64,000 bases of DNA. Source: Membranipora membranacea. Taxonomy: Eukaryota; Bryozoa; Gymnolaemata; Cheilostomatida; Membraniporidae. Positions 22,457-31,900 of this stretch are shown here, piece by piece. The notes below the pieces were generated by a model, which saw nothing but the letters and a program-made list of their open reading frames with translations, made no database searches and was not told the DNA's origin. The position numbers were made by a program, and so were the translations under genes. The stretch lies in the NCBI GenBank assembly GCA_914767715.1, contig OU612068.1:28768001-28832000 (forward strand), read 5' to 3'. How positions within the stretch are numbered: the first letter of the stretch is position 1; every line of letters starts with the position of its first letter.

Positions 22457-23527
22457 CTATTGTGTAGAACCTCCCGCAGCAGCGGCGGCTCCACCACGAG
22501 ACTGTGGTCCAGCACCACCAAAAAGACAGCGGGACTGAAAGTGCCCAATCCTCCCACAGCCCCTGCAGGTCTGACCAAAAACAAAACAAGCATTACTCAT
22601 GTGTGACTTACCACATCTTGGACAGTCTGTTATGTATGTTCCACTACAGCTACCACCACCATTTCTAGGACTACCACCACTATATCCGTTGTTTCTTGTC
22701 TGGTTGTAATTGTTACGGAAATTGTTTTGTCTCTGGGGCACAGCAGTGATGGCCGATATAGCAATCCGAATCTCTCTAGCGACGGATTCCTGTATTACTT
22801 GCTGCAAAGACGTATCAGAGGTTTTAGATGTGATTGCCGTGACGTTAGCGGTTGTTGAGGCTTCTATCGGTTTGAGTAGCCTGACATACTCCATCACAGC
22901 CTCCACTGACTTAGGTTTGTGGCACATCACCTGGCGTTGAATATCGCTCGGTAGGCCTCTCATAACGGCCTCCATCTTCTCCCGCTCGCTTTTGTTTGTG
23001 ATGGCAATGAGGCGGTCAATGTCTTCTGTGTATTTCTCTAATGTCTCAGCGTCCGACTCCCACCTTCTCTGCTTTAACTTACATACCGCTTTCCATTGGC
23101 GGTCTTCTGTGTCACTTCCATATCTCTGCTTGAATGATTTGATAAGCAGGTTGAAATTTCCACGGATCTCATCTGGTATTGTCGAGTAGTATGAGTAGGC
23201 ACCACTCGCTAAAAGCAGTGGTACCGTTTGAGCCTTCTCAGCCTCTGACAGCTTGTTTGATGAGAAAACAATGTCCAATTTCTCCACCCACTTGCCAAAA
23301 CTGCTCTGGCTAGCGTAGCCAGAGAACTTTCCAATTAACGTAAGTTCAGCTGAAGATATTGTGAACCTTTTCCTACTTGGTTTCTCCAATTCTTCAGCAT
23401 TATGTTGTGAGTCTGACTTTTCAGAGGGTGTTGTGGAAGACATCCTTTCCAGTTTGTCCCTGAGTTGCCTCAGCTCCTCATCTCGCTCCGCCAACTGACG
23501 CTTCAACTCAGCAGCTTTTGGAGGCAT
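22457..23527 (-). CDS. LTR-element gag polyprotein
   Basis: An intact frame of 356 codons from an ATG just inside the 5' LTR. It has an N-terminal coiled coil (MPPKAAELKRQLAERDEELR), a capsid-like middle (KWVEKLDIVFSSN ... ESDAETLEKYTEDIDRLI) and two C-terminal zinc knuckles (CPRCGKSHMSNAC and CRGCGRIGHFQSRC). The second fits CX2CX4HX4C; the first has one residue fewer. The pol frame follows after this one ends. The gag itself shows no break, unlike pol. Confidence 0.85.
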   Translation of the reverse strand: MPPKAAELKRQLAERDEELRQLRDKLERMSSTTPSEKSDSQHNAEELEKPSRKRFTISSAELTLIGKFSGYASQSSFGKWVEKLDIVFSSNKLSEAEKAQTVPLLLASGAYSYYSTIPDEIRGNFNLLIKSFKQRYGSDTEDRQWKAVCKLKQRRWESDAETLEKYTEDIDRLIAITNKSEREKMEAVMRGLPSDIQRQVMCHKPKSVEAVMEYVRLLKPIEASTTANVTAITSKTSDTSLQQVIQESVAREIRIAISAITAVPQRQNNFRNNYNQTRNNGYSGGSPRNGGGSCSGTYITDCPRCGKSHMSNACFVFGQTCRGCGRIGHFQSRCLFGGAGPQSRGGAAAAAGGSTQ

Positions 23528-23601
23528 ACTTGCAGATAATCTTATATTTCTTTCTGTTTATCTGGTACGCAGGATCTTTAAGAGAGCAGCTCCACCATAT
23601 A

Positions 23602-23774
23602 TGATATTATTGTTCGTTATGACTGTTGAATGAGGGCTGACGCAGTACGTGTTTGATTGATATAGATAGAATTATCTTCATTTTGGGTTGTAGCTTATAG
23701 TGAGACGTTTAAATAAACGTGTTGACTTGTATAGGGTTAAACACTAACTGATTCATGTTCTATTGACTACTACA
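23602..23774 (-). repeat. 5' LTR
   Basis: 173 bp direct repeat of 20237-20409. On the minus strand it reads TGTAGTAGTCAATAGAACAT at its start and ends AATATCA. Confidence 0.9.
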
Positions 23775-24761
23775 TAGCACGCATATAAAGGATTAAAATG
23801 ATTGTGGGGTCAGAGGTTAACAATTGTAAAAAATGATTCATACTATAATAGCAAGATACACCATCGGTATTATAAAGTTCCGTATTACTGCAGTTTCTTC
23901 ATGAAGCTTCTTGACAGCCCTATCAACAATTGTTGATGTCGGGCAAACGTATCCTCATTTACTAACTTTTCTGCCTGGTAGAATCATAAACAAACAAAAA
24001 TCATCAGACTATCGGATAACCACATTTGTTTCAATGCACGTAATCTGTAACATTCATAAATTATTAATGTCAGAGAGCAGACAAGCTTTATAGTTTGCCT
24101 ATAGAGTCAACTACCATACCTCTCTAGCGATGCGAGCACCTTCTAGTGGTTTCCTATAGGCAGGATGATTGTGATCCCCTCTACTTATATTGAATGCTCC
24201 ATTCGACTCTTTCACCATTGCTTTACACTTTGTTGGCTTGCCATACCTCGCACAACGCCATGAAACTACCACTTCCTATCAAGAGATCAGTAGTATACAG
24301 TAGTCATGTTAAGCCAACAGACAATTTCAGTACAATTCATGGTTTTATTATTAAATTTGTCAGTTGCGTTTTATTGGCAGCTTATTCCAAAATCAAGAAA
24401 ATATGTTTATGTTCAGTAGTTGGATGTCGCTGAAGTACCTCAAAATCCCTGTTCTTCTTAACATAGCGATGTCCTAGATGTCGATCGATTAAGCAATTCC
24501 CTTTGCGCTGGGTCGCTGCTCTCACTAACGCAAACCTCGGACCATCGATAACTGTATCTATACATTGCCTGAAATGTGCATTATGATATATGTTATGCAG
24601 TATGTATGTGCGTAGGATTTAGCTGTTTTATCATTTTTTGTATTAATGAAGCTATGATAAGGATGATTAATTTTCCACTCTGACAAAGTATGAAGATTCT
24701 GCAACACTTTTGTGTTTTGCCTGTGAGCAACTGTTCTGACCCAAGAATAGTGACAATATTA

Positions 24762-25102
24762 CCGCTATACCTCACCTATAAGGCCCGTGCCTTATAGATG
24801 AAGGCGCCTTAGAGAGTGGAGCATAATATGCGCCTATATTATAGGCGCGGCTATCATTTGAAGCATTTTCATATTTGACTTAGACCAAAACCGTGGTTTG
24901 AAATGGAAAGCCGCATAGGTCAGTAGACAGAGCGCCTACCTTGTGAACACAATGTTGCGGGTTGGAATCCGATCGAGGTCAGTTTTTTTTTCCAAAGGGG
25001 TGCCTTGTAGCTGTGGGGTGCCTCATAACTGTAGCATTTTTAATTTTTCCAAGGGTGGTGCTTCACTTATAAGGCCGGTGCCTTATAAATGAGGTATTAC
25101 AG
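24762..25102. mobile_element. 341-bp TIR element with an internal tRNA-like head
   Basis: Imperfect terminal inverted repeats: CCGCTATACCTCACCTATAA at the left, and CTGTAATACCTCATTTATAA as the complement of the right end. They are flanked by a perfect 5-bp duplication, TATTA (24757-24761 and 25103-25107). Inside, at 24910-24985, lies a tRNA-like pair of boxes (AGGTCAGTAGACAGAGCGCC and GGGTTGGAATCCGAT). It lies within the MULE, upstream of the FLYWCH exons. Confidence 0.8.
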
Positions 25103-25496
25103 TATTACTAAAGCTAGATCCTGATGCTGAATCATTGTTGAATCTTCTTGTCAGCGATTATAATATATGTTACAGACATTTAGAATATGATGTTTCTTAA
25201 CATTTTTACCTATCATCTTCAAGTCTGGCCTCCTCCGCTAGTTGCACTGCATCTTTTTCTTTTTCAATGAATGAGATTCTGGCGCAATTGACAATATTGG
25301 AAAAAAGAATAAAGCAGGACAAATTGAAAGATTTACATAAAACAATATCATGTCTTAGAAACTGACTTGCTCATCAAACAGGTCTACCCATCCTGTTCAC
25401 TTGACTGAGCCCGTGATCCAAAGAATACAGAACAAGACAATTAAAGAGCTTTTTTATCTGTGATACACAAAATAACAAATTAAATACCTCCACGTT

Positions 25497-26020
25497 TTAC
25501 TAATTGGGGCCAAGTTTCAGTACTTAAGGCCAAGTTTTATATTTGTGGCCAAGTTTTACTAATTTGGGCCAAGTTCCAGTACTTGGGGCCAAGTTTTACT
25601 AATTGGGGCCAAGTTTCAGTAGTTGGGGCCAAGTTTTACAAATTGGGGCCAAGTTTCAGTACTTGGGGCCAAGTTTTACTAATTGGGGCCAAGTTTCATT
25701 GCATGGGGCCAAGTCTTACTAATTGGGGCCAAGTTTTACTAATTGGGGCCAAGCTTTACTAATTGGGGCCAAGTTTCATTGCTTCGGGCCAAGTTTTATA
25801 TTTGGGGCCAAGTTTGGCTCGAGCCAAATTTGGCTCGGCCAAATTTGGTTGGGCCAGGTTTGGCTCGGGCCAGGTTTGGCTCGGGCCAGGTTTGGCTCGG
25901 GCCAAGTTTGGCTCGGACCAAGTTTGGCTCCGGCCAAGTTTGGCTCCGGCCAAGTTTGGCTCCGGCCAAGTTTGGCTCCGGCCAAGTTTGGCTCTGGCCA
26001 AGTTTGGCTCCGGCAAAGTT
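25497..26020 (+). repeat. Right tandem array (MULE terminal repeat)
   Basis: The inner part alternates GGGGCCAAGTTTTACTAATT and GGGGCCAAGTTTCAGTACTT. The outer part has about a dozen 16-bp units (GGCTCGGGCCAAGTTT, then GGCTCCGGCCAAGTTT). All frames stay open across it because of the repeat period, so the long frames there are not genes. Confidence 0.9.
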
Positions 26021-27652
26021 GTCGCGGATTCCTCTCAGTTTGTCAGATTTGATTCCTGTTCCAATGTGAATTTTTTGGCAAGCAGGGGAAAGAATCGTTG
26101 GAGAGCGGAAACCTCTAGTCAGCAATTTCTCTTCTAATTATGCATAAATGACAATGCATCAACATTCCTTTTCTTAGGTTCGGCAATTGGTGGTCATTGG
26201 CTTAGGGCAAGAAAATCCCACCAAACTTGCATTGACGCAATTATTTTACCAACTAATCGTCTTTTCAATTGCGATTCTTTTTCTTGGTGCAACTCAAATG
26301 TTCTAATTATACCCATAAAAAACCTTACAATAGTTACTTATACTTCTCATCACTAAAGGCCGACAGCAGCCTGTTGTTGACTTTTCATATGAAACTCACT
26401 CTCAATTAGATTCGATAGAGTAATTGAATATGAGCATTGAACAATTGGGTGACTTGACTTAAATATTTTCACGGGTATGAAGGAACTTTCCAACCCCTTT
26501 CCAATCATGCTGAACTCTTCACGGAGGTGTCATTTTTGTAAGCAATGATCAAGCTTCAAGATTTCATTTCGGTCGTTTACTATAACTGATTGTTTCATTT
26601 CCTAATCCTGAAACCTTTTTTTCCTAAAACCAGGGATGGCGGGTAGCTCTTTGAGCTGGTCATCAGCATATGCTTCTTATAGAGATGGACTAAATGCATT
26701 TGATGGAAATTTTGGGTCAAACTTTGTTTCTGCCAGAGAACAAGAGAGTTGGTTGAAACAATGAACTAAACCTTAGTTCATTGGTTGAAAGGTGACCATG
26801 GAAATGAGATGACCACATCATAGTTGGTGCTTATTTGACTGCCAGAAACATGCGTATTGCAAGTATGTTTATTCATCCTTGTCTTGACATTGTTTGTGGT
26901 GTAAGCAGCAAAGTATATATTAATCGCTCACAATACTTTTGATACTTTTCTACGTTTGTACTAACTTATGGCTAAACTTACACATCTCAAATATCTAATC
27001 TGTTTTCAGGCTGAACTAAGAACCTGCACTTTCTTGTGGCTGTCAGTAATGAAGACTCAGACAGCTTATGTCACGTTTATCCTGGACCACCGCTGACCAA
27101 CTCACAAGTAGAATGGTTACCGTGTCAACCTAGTAGACCAGGGAGATTCTTCAAAATAATGATGATTTTGGAGGATCATGCAAACTATGTTCAGATCGCA
27201 GAAGTTGAAGTGTACGGACATTTGTTGTTATCTTAAACCTTGGGAAGAAAAGACTTTGAATGCCATTGGTATTTGCTGGTGTGGGCTAGGTATTCCTACG
27301 ACAAAATATGAATAGATACGCTGTTGTAATCAATGAGTATAAATGAATGCCTATAAATAAGTCAATGTAATATATATTTATGCTAATTGTGTTTCATCTT
27401 TCAATGTGAACAACACACTTCGTCAATTTATGTCTGAGCACCGTGAACATTTTTTGTGTTAGAATTTTCTATTCTGTTAAAGTTGAGAATTACCTGAAAC
27501 TGATAATAATGACGTGGTAATTTTCAAGCAAAATTGCGTATGGATTATAATATGATATATTCTGTAGAGTGCCTCAGACAAGCTCCATTCTATAGCATTA
27601 ATTTCTCTTGACTGGATTGAAAAGCTTGTTTGATTATTGTATGGAATGCCCT

Positions 27653-27817
27653 GATACAACATACAGTGGTGCGCGTACCACTGCACAACACACAGGTCTT
27701 CAGCTAGAAACCATGAGTCAAACGCTGTTTCGAGGCCTTCTCTAGTACAACCTCCTCATGGCCGGCCCCAGCAGCATGAAGCCACCCCTGTGTGTTGCTG
27801 AGCATCTCAATCAATCT
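27653..27817. repeat. 165-bp direct repeat, left copy
   Basis: Identical over 165 bp to 31901-32065. It starts GATACAACATACAGTGG and ends CTCAATCAATCT. The two copies bracket the RT/endonuclease element. Confidence 0.95.
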
Positions 27818-27825
27818 CATCGATC

Positions 27826-28110
27826 CCTCAGTGCATTTTGTCAGTTTCGGTGGTTTGACATAATTGGTGTGTTTACGCTGTTGCGCAACCAGGGAGGCTG
27901 CCAACTCTTCATTGTTTCAGTGCAACAATGTTCGCCCCATCACTCTCATGCTTATACTCTAAGCCAAACCAGTGCAGGGAGGTTTGCTTTCCATCAACTC
28001 ATCGGCGCAAAGTCGCTATCGTCAAGGCACCCGCCCCTCGTGCCACTCGTTCGCTACTCAAATTCACCACATTGAGCATAGTACAACTCATACACAAGTC
28101 AGAGAGATGA
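27826..28110. repeat. Dispersed repeat, copy 1 (3' end of the RLE element)
   Basis: Shares GACATAATTGGTGTGTTTAC, CAACTCTTCATTGTTTCA and GGAGGTTTGCTTTCCATCAA-type strings with 43060-43330 and 48960-49250, in the same orientation. Confidence 0.75.
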
Positions 28111-28439
28111 CTTGTTTACGCTACAGCCAGTGGGCTGACTGTGATTTCCTGTCTCGCTCTGCCTGCCTTTTATGCGAGGGCCAAGCTTTTAATCCTATGT
28201 TTGTAAAACCTTAGATCTAACTCAGACTCACTTTGGTTTTCACTCTGCAGAGATTAAACTACTTTAATTTGAGTATTAAAGGCATAATCTTGCTTAGCCT
28301 TCTACCCCAAGCAATTTGCTTATCATCACTTAATCCCCTCATTCTAATCCTTACAAGGATTATAACAAAAGGAATTAAATGCTGGCCAACTCCACGAAAC
28401 AAAGTGAGTGTGTTAAACCCCAGCTTACAAGTAATAGGA

Positions 28440-31400
28440 TTACTTAGCTTTTGTCTTCACACAGTGCTGTTGCCATATCCATGCAGATGCGCTTTCTGCC
28501 TCATGTACTATGCTTTTTGTGGCTTGTTTGAGTGCTCTTCCTGAAAGCCCAACTCTGGTCAGAAATTTGGTAGCTGATCTAGCCATGAATCCACGGCAGC
28601 CAACTTCCACTGCGAATAATTCGCAATTCCAACCTTTGTCTTGGCATTGTGTGACCAGATCTTCGTATCTTGTCAGTTTTCTCTCATGCGCATATGAGAG
28701 ATTTTCTTCCCAAGGCACCGTCAATTCCATCAGTATTAGTGCTTTTTCTTTGTCAGACCAAACAATTAAGTCTGGTCTTTGGTTCGTGATCACAATATGC
28801 TGTGGCATGCTGAGCTGCTCTGTGAGGTCGCATCTCACCTGCCATTCTCCGCTGTTCATCAATCCCTTTTTGCGCAAAATCTTTTCACGCGCTTCACCAC
28901 CAGCATTAGCATATTCACACTTCTCCGTGACATATTTACACAACACTTTCAGGACTTGATTATGCCTATACGTGTATCTTCCCAGGCTCTGTTGGCAATT
29001 CGACAGTATATGTCGAAGTGTGCCCTTAGCCGAGCACTCGGCGCATTTCGAGTTCTCGGTCAAATTCCAGCGTTCCAGGTTTGCCGGGGTCGGTAGTTGA
29101 TCATAAGCTGCACCAACCAGAAAGCTGATCCTTTGTGGCTCCATCGACCACAATTCTGTCCATTTGAGCTGACGCTGCTCAACAGACTCCCAACAAGTCC
29201 ACCTGCCTTGTTGGGCTTGGCCTACAGCTTGTGTCTGGCGGCGCTCCTCTTCCATCTTGCGCACCTCATCAACTACCATCTCCCGTCTAACCTTTGGGCT
29301 TTCCTTTGAGAACCACCGGTTTGCTTCCCAGCCGATGCCATGACGTGCAGTTGTCACAGCACCCACAATCTCACTTATCTCCAGTCGAGATTTGGCATCT
29401 CTGACAGTCTCTGTGACAGACCATTTTTTACCAGTGTCAAGTGTTGGAGCACATTCCCTTATCACCTGGTCTGGTGACTCGTTCAACATCATATCCAGTC
29501 TCGCCTTTGATGTTTTGTACTCTTCCACAAGCGATTTCATAGGTAGTGAAAGAGTAAACGAACTGGCATACAGTGCATTAGTGTTGAAGCTCCTTGGAAC
29601 TCCAAGCCACTTACGCATGTGCTTGTTAATCATTTGCTCCATTCTCTCAACTGGTGTTAGCGGAATATCATAAACTGTCAGAGGCCACAGAATTCGAGGC
29701 ATGAGTGCAAAGTTGAGAATCCAGGCTTTGTATTTGCCAGACAGACCACATTTTTCAATCGCGTCCAGCCCTGTAATGAGTTGCTTTTTCACCTCGTTTC
29801 CGCGAAACCTGTCTGTGATCGGTAAACTGTACCATCTTCCTAAGCTCTTCACAGGCTGCTCTGCAAGCGTGGGAATACGCTCTGTTCCTATGAAGTAGGT
29901 ATTTGGTACAGGTTTGCCTTTACACAAAGACAGGGACCGGCTCTTGCTAGGTTTGAATCGCATCGCACATCTCTCTATCAACTCATGCAGTCTATCGATT
30001 GAAGCTACAACCTGGGCCTTATCTGGTGATATTATTGTAATATCGTCCATAAAGGCCCTCATCGGCGGTAGTATCTGGTTATTCGCAACCTGGATCCCAT
30101 TCACACTGCCTTGCGAATTCCGTATAACTATCTCCATCACCATAACGAATAGCAAAGGTGATATAGCACATCCCATAGGGATGCCTACTGCCAGCTCTTG
30201 CCAGCTCGTGGTAAAGTTCTTAGTAGTGAATCGCATTTTGAACTTTTTATAGTAGCGCTCAACCATAACCCTTAGCCTGTCGGGCACCCAGAAGTGTGAT
30301 AGTGCGAGGTCAATTATGCTGTGCGGTACAGAACCATAGGCATTCGCCAAATCCAACCAGATTACCTCAAGGTTCGATTTTGCTTGTTTAGCAGACTTTA
30401 TTGCTGACCAAATCATGCTCACATGCTCAAGACATCCAGGGAATCCTGGGATGCCTGCCTTCTGAACTGATGGATCAATGAATCCATTGTTCATAAGATA
30501 ATCTGTGAGGCGTTTTGCCAGAACGCTGAAGAATATCTTGCCTTCTACATTTAGCAGTGATATTGGTCTAAACTGCCCTAGGTCCTCCGCCTTATCCTCT
30601 TTCGGTATATACACACCATTCGCACAACACCACTCATCTGGGATCTTGCCAGACTTCCAGATTTGGTTGAGCACTTTTGTCAAGATCTCCAGTATGCCTG
30701 GACATTTCTTGTATAGCTTATAACTGATGCCATTAATTCCTGGAGCACTTTTGGCACGTGCCTTGGTAACTACATGTGCAACTTCTCCAAGCTTGATATC
30801 ACCCATCTCAAAACTGAAACCTGGAGATGTTGGACGTTTAAGCCCAGCAATATCAGTGTTCACCTCGCTCTTGTTACCGTACACTTTTGCCAAGTGTGCC
30901 TCGACTTCTGCCTGGCTAGCCTTGAGCTCGCCGCTCTTACTCTGCTCAAACAACTTCTTGGCAAATCCGTATGGATTTTTCATGAAATTGTTCAAGTTCT
31001 TTCGCTTCAACTTCCTCTTCTTCCTCAAGGCCTCAGCTCTGGCTAGCCTTCTTATTCGATCCTTGACATCATTAAGCAATACAGAAAGCCCATGCCTTTC
31101 TGATTCAGCGCAATTTCTCATTCTCTCTCTCAGCGCGCGTTGCTGAGTTCTCAGTTTGCCTTTCTCATATTGGCGTCTATTTGGTATTTTGGTGCACTGA
31201 GTTCCACCTCGTTTCGCAACTAAGCCAAACTTCTCCTCACAAATTGAAAAGAGGATAGCAGGCAGTTGTTTGGCCTTTTTCTCACCGCTTCCAGTCAATG
31301 CAGAGTTGAGAGCAACAACTGCATATTCGTCAAGCTCACGCCAAGTCTTGACACTGCTCATCTTTGGCCACTCAACCTCCTGCCTTTCACAACCGCTCCC

Positions 31401-31772
31401 ATGATGCTCGGTGGGTGTTTGAGAAATGGTTGTCTGCCCACTGTGGTTTTCAACCTGGGGCAGTGTACCATCCGTCTTAGGTGCAGAGTTATCTACACTG
31501 CGGTTCTCTAACACCACTTCGCATCCCTTCTTAGTTCTGTGTATTTTCATACCACGCTCAGTTTTGAAACCCCTCTGGCATACGCAAGTCCATGGCATTT
31601 CCGAGTTCGTTATAACAGTTAACCGGGTACCAGTAGGTCTCTCATCCTCCCCTTCGTTTCCGGGTAGACCTTGGGGGCATTTTTCCATATACGAACTTGT
31701 TGCGAGTGGTGGGTTGCCCATCATGACATAATCATAATGTTCGGGACTTCGGGCTGCGAACCCTGGTCCCAC
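28440..31772 (-). CDS. RT / restriction-like endonuclease polyprotein of R2/NeSL-like LINE
   Basis: 1110 codons without a stop. An N-terminal zinc-finger-like motif (CVCQRGFKTERGMKIHRTKK, followed by GC) lies near residues 62-83. The RT occupies the middle: KSAPGINGISYKLYKK, FRPISLLNVEGKIFFSVLAK, DLANAYGSVPH, GIPMGCAISPLLF and the catalytic FMDDITII. Toward the C-terminus are a CCHC knuckle (CAECSAKGTLRHILSNC) and a PD-(D/E)XK-type endonuclease (RPDLIVW ... LMELTVPWEENLSYAHERK). This layout, with no APE endonuclease, marks RLE-bearing LINEs of the R2/NeSL/Hero group, which nick a target and prime reverse transcription there. MMGNPP at residue 17 is an alternative start. The intact frame suggests a recent insertion. 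Confidence 0.9.
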   Translation of the reverse strand: MGPGFAARSPEHYDYVMMGNPPLATSSYMEKCPQGLPGNEGEDERPTGTRLTVITNSEMPWTCVCQRGFKTERGMKIHRTKKGCEVVLENRSVDNSAPKTDGTLPQVENHSGQTTISQTPTEHHGSGCERQEVEWPKMSSVKTWRELDEYAVVALNSALTGSGEKKAKQLPAILFSICEEKFGLVAKRGGTQCTKIPNRRQYEKGKLRTQQRALRERMRNCAESERHGLSVLLNDVKDRIRRLARAEALRKKRKLKRKNLNNFMKNPYGFAKKLFEQSKSGELKASQAEVEAHLAKVYGNKSEVNTDIAGLKRPTSPGFSFEMGDIKLGEVAHVVTKARAKSAPGINGISYKLYKKCPGILEILTKVLNQIWKSGKIPDEWCCANGVYIPKEDKAEDLGQFRPISLLNVEGKIFFSVLAKRLTDYLMNNGFIDPSVQKAGIPGFPGCLEHVSMIWSAIKSAKQAKSNLEVIWLDLANAYGSVPHSIIDLALSHFWVPDRLRVMVERYYKKFKMRFTTKNFTTSWQELAVGIPMGCAISPLLFVMVMEIVIRNSQGSVNGIQVANNQILPPMRAFMDDITIISPDKAQVVASIDRLHELIERCAMRFKPSKSRSLSLCKGKPVPNTYFIGTERIPTLAEQPVKSLGRWYSLPITDRFRGNEVKKQLITGLDAIEKCGLSGKYKAWILNFALMPRILWPLTVYDIPLTPVERMEQMINKHMRKWLGVPRSFNTNALYASSFTLSLPMKSLVEEYKTSKARLDMMLNESPDQVIRECAPTLDTGKKWSVTETVRDAKSRLEISEIVGAVTTARHGIGWEANRWFSKESPKVRREMVVDEVRKMEEERRQTQAVGQAQQGRWTCWESVEQRQLKWTELWSMEPQRISFLVGAAYDQLPTPANLERWNLTENSKCAECSAKGTLRHILSNCQQSLGRYTYRHNQVLKVLCKYVTEKCEYANAGGEAREKILRKKGLMNSGEWQVRCDLTEQLSMPQHIVITNQRPDLIVWSDKEKALILMELTVPWEENLSYAHERKLTRYEDLVTQCQDKGWNCELFAVEVGCRGFMARSATKFLTRVGLSGRALKQATKSIVHEAESASAWIWQQHCVKTKAK

Positions 31773-31795
31773 CCTGGGTTTCTTTCAACCATGTC

Positions 31796-31870
31796 AACTG
31801 TCTTTCCAATAGTCAGCTGTCTTTCCAGCAGTCAGCTGTCTTTCCAGCAGTCAGCTGTCTTTCCAGCAGT
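31796..31870. repeat. 19-bp tandem repeat in the RLE element leader
   Basis: CAGCTGTCTTTCCAGCAGT is repeated three times, with a decayed first unit (CTGTCTTTCCAATAGT). Confidence 0.85.
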
Positions 31871-31900
31871 CAAGCCAGATACTATCTAGCCCACAACAAA

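Larger units (their letters stand above)
20237..23774 (-). mobile_element. Ty3/gypsy-like LTR retrotransposon, integrase deleted
   Basis: Two 173-bp LTRs (20237-20409 and 23602-23774) match at all but about four sites and have TG...CA ends read on the minus strand. Outer flanks are TAGTA and TAGCA, a likely 5-bp target duplication with one change. Inside, minus strand: gag, protease, RT and the start of RNase H. The RNase H frame (EKYK) runs straight into the 3' LTR, so the rest of RNase H, the integrase and the polypurine tract are gone. Stops also interrupt pol. It sits inside the MULE in the same orientation as its transposase. Confidence 0.9.
18008..24568 (-). pseudogene. FLYWCH zinc finger / MULE transposase gene, probably defective
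   Basis: Minus-strand exons: 24568-24439 and 24275-24120 (FLYWCH finger: RKGNCLIDRHLGHRY, then WRCARYGKPTKCKA and DHNHP); a frame-broken piece near 23974-23890 (PTSTIVDRAVKKLHEE); 19907-19760 (GGTFKTVVKPFQRLLTI ... LPSVYVLMSSKQQADY); 19232-19139 (GCNFHFRKCIWRRVQKLG); 18863-18621 (FEYFEITWLNG ... RTNNSLEG); and 18141-18008 (WHNKFNRQVR, TAA). This is the order of FLYWCH-MULE proteins. The usual catalytic Asp of the (I)DGTFK box is Gly here, the exon expected between 19760 and 19232 is unreadable, and one frameshift is likely. A Ty3/gypsy element lies in the intron between 23.9 and 19.9 kb. An in-frame block at 20222-20083 might be another exon. Confidence 0.75.
16678..26020 (-). mobile_element. 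Mutator-like element (MULE) with tandem-repeat inverted termini
   Basis: Two arrays of the same repeat face each other: 16678-16962 (CTTGGCCCCAATTAGTAAAA) and 25497-26020 (its complement, GGGGCCAAGTTTTACTAATT). In both, 16-bp units based on GGCTCGGGCCAAGTTT lie at the outer end and 20-bp units at the inner end. Between them, on the minus strand, are FLYWCH and MULE-transposase exons. The whole block is absent from the intron of the intact lectin copy. I therefore read it as one ~9.3 kb MULE whose terminal inverted repeats are tandem arrays. Exact ends and the expected 8-10 bp target duplication are not clear; both flanks end ATTCC. Confidence 0.7.
16566..27236 (+). pseudogene. Dead second copy of the lectin-like gene, split by a MULE
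   Basis: Leader exon 16566-16614 (MKKYHSFLLLMIISLT) is phase 1, like copy 1. The body exons are 26634-26895 and 27010-27236. The second exon keeps SWSS and AREQESWLK, then carries a 32-nt insertion (26759-26790) containing a TGA and flanked by a repeat of GGTTGAAA. A second small insertion follows near 26807. The third exon opens with TGA where copy 1 has CAA, is 12 nt shorter, yet still encodes LCHVYPGPPLT and VYG, ending in TAA. Two stop-bearing lesions plus a 9.3 kb element in intron 1 make expression of a full protein very unlikely. Confidence 0.75.
27818..31900 (-). mobile_element. Non-LTR retrotransposon with C-terminal restriction-like endonuclease, uninterrupted ORF
   Basis: The element lies between identical 165-bp direct repeats and reads on the minus strand. 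Its 5' leader (31773-31900) holds three to four tandem copies of CAGCTGTCTTTCCAGCAGT (plus-strand reading). A single 1110-codon ORF follows, then a 620-bp 3' region. The last ~280 bp of that region (27826-28110) recurs in two NUP188 introns, as expected for a LINE 3' end shared with truncated copies or a SINE. Compared with the intact lectin segment, the whole block including both repeats is extra DNA inserted at CCCTGA|CTACC. Confidence 0.8.

Noticed and set aside
25723-26137. Overlapping open frames on both strands, 70-124 codons
   Set aside because: They are read-throughs of the 16- and 20-bp tandem array. The protein repeats (LARAKFGSGQVW) follow the DNA period in every frame and show no start, splice or family signal.
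28510-31731. Many plus-strand open frames, up to 149 codons
   Set aside because: They are antisense shadows of the 1110-codon retrotransposon ORF.
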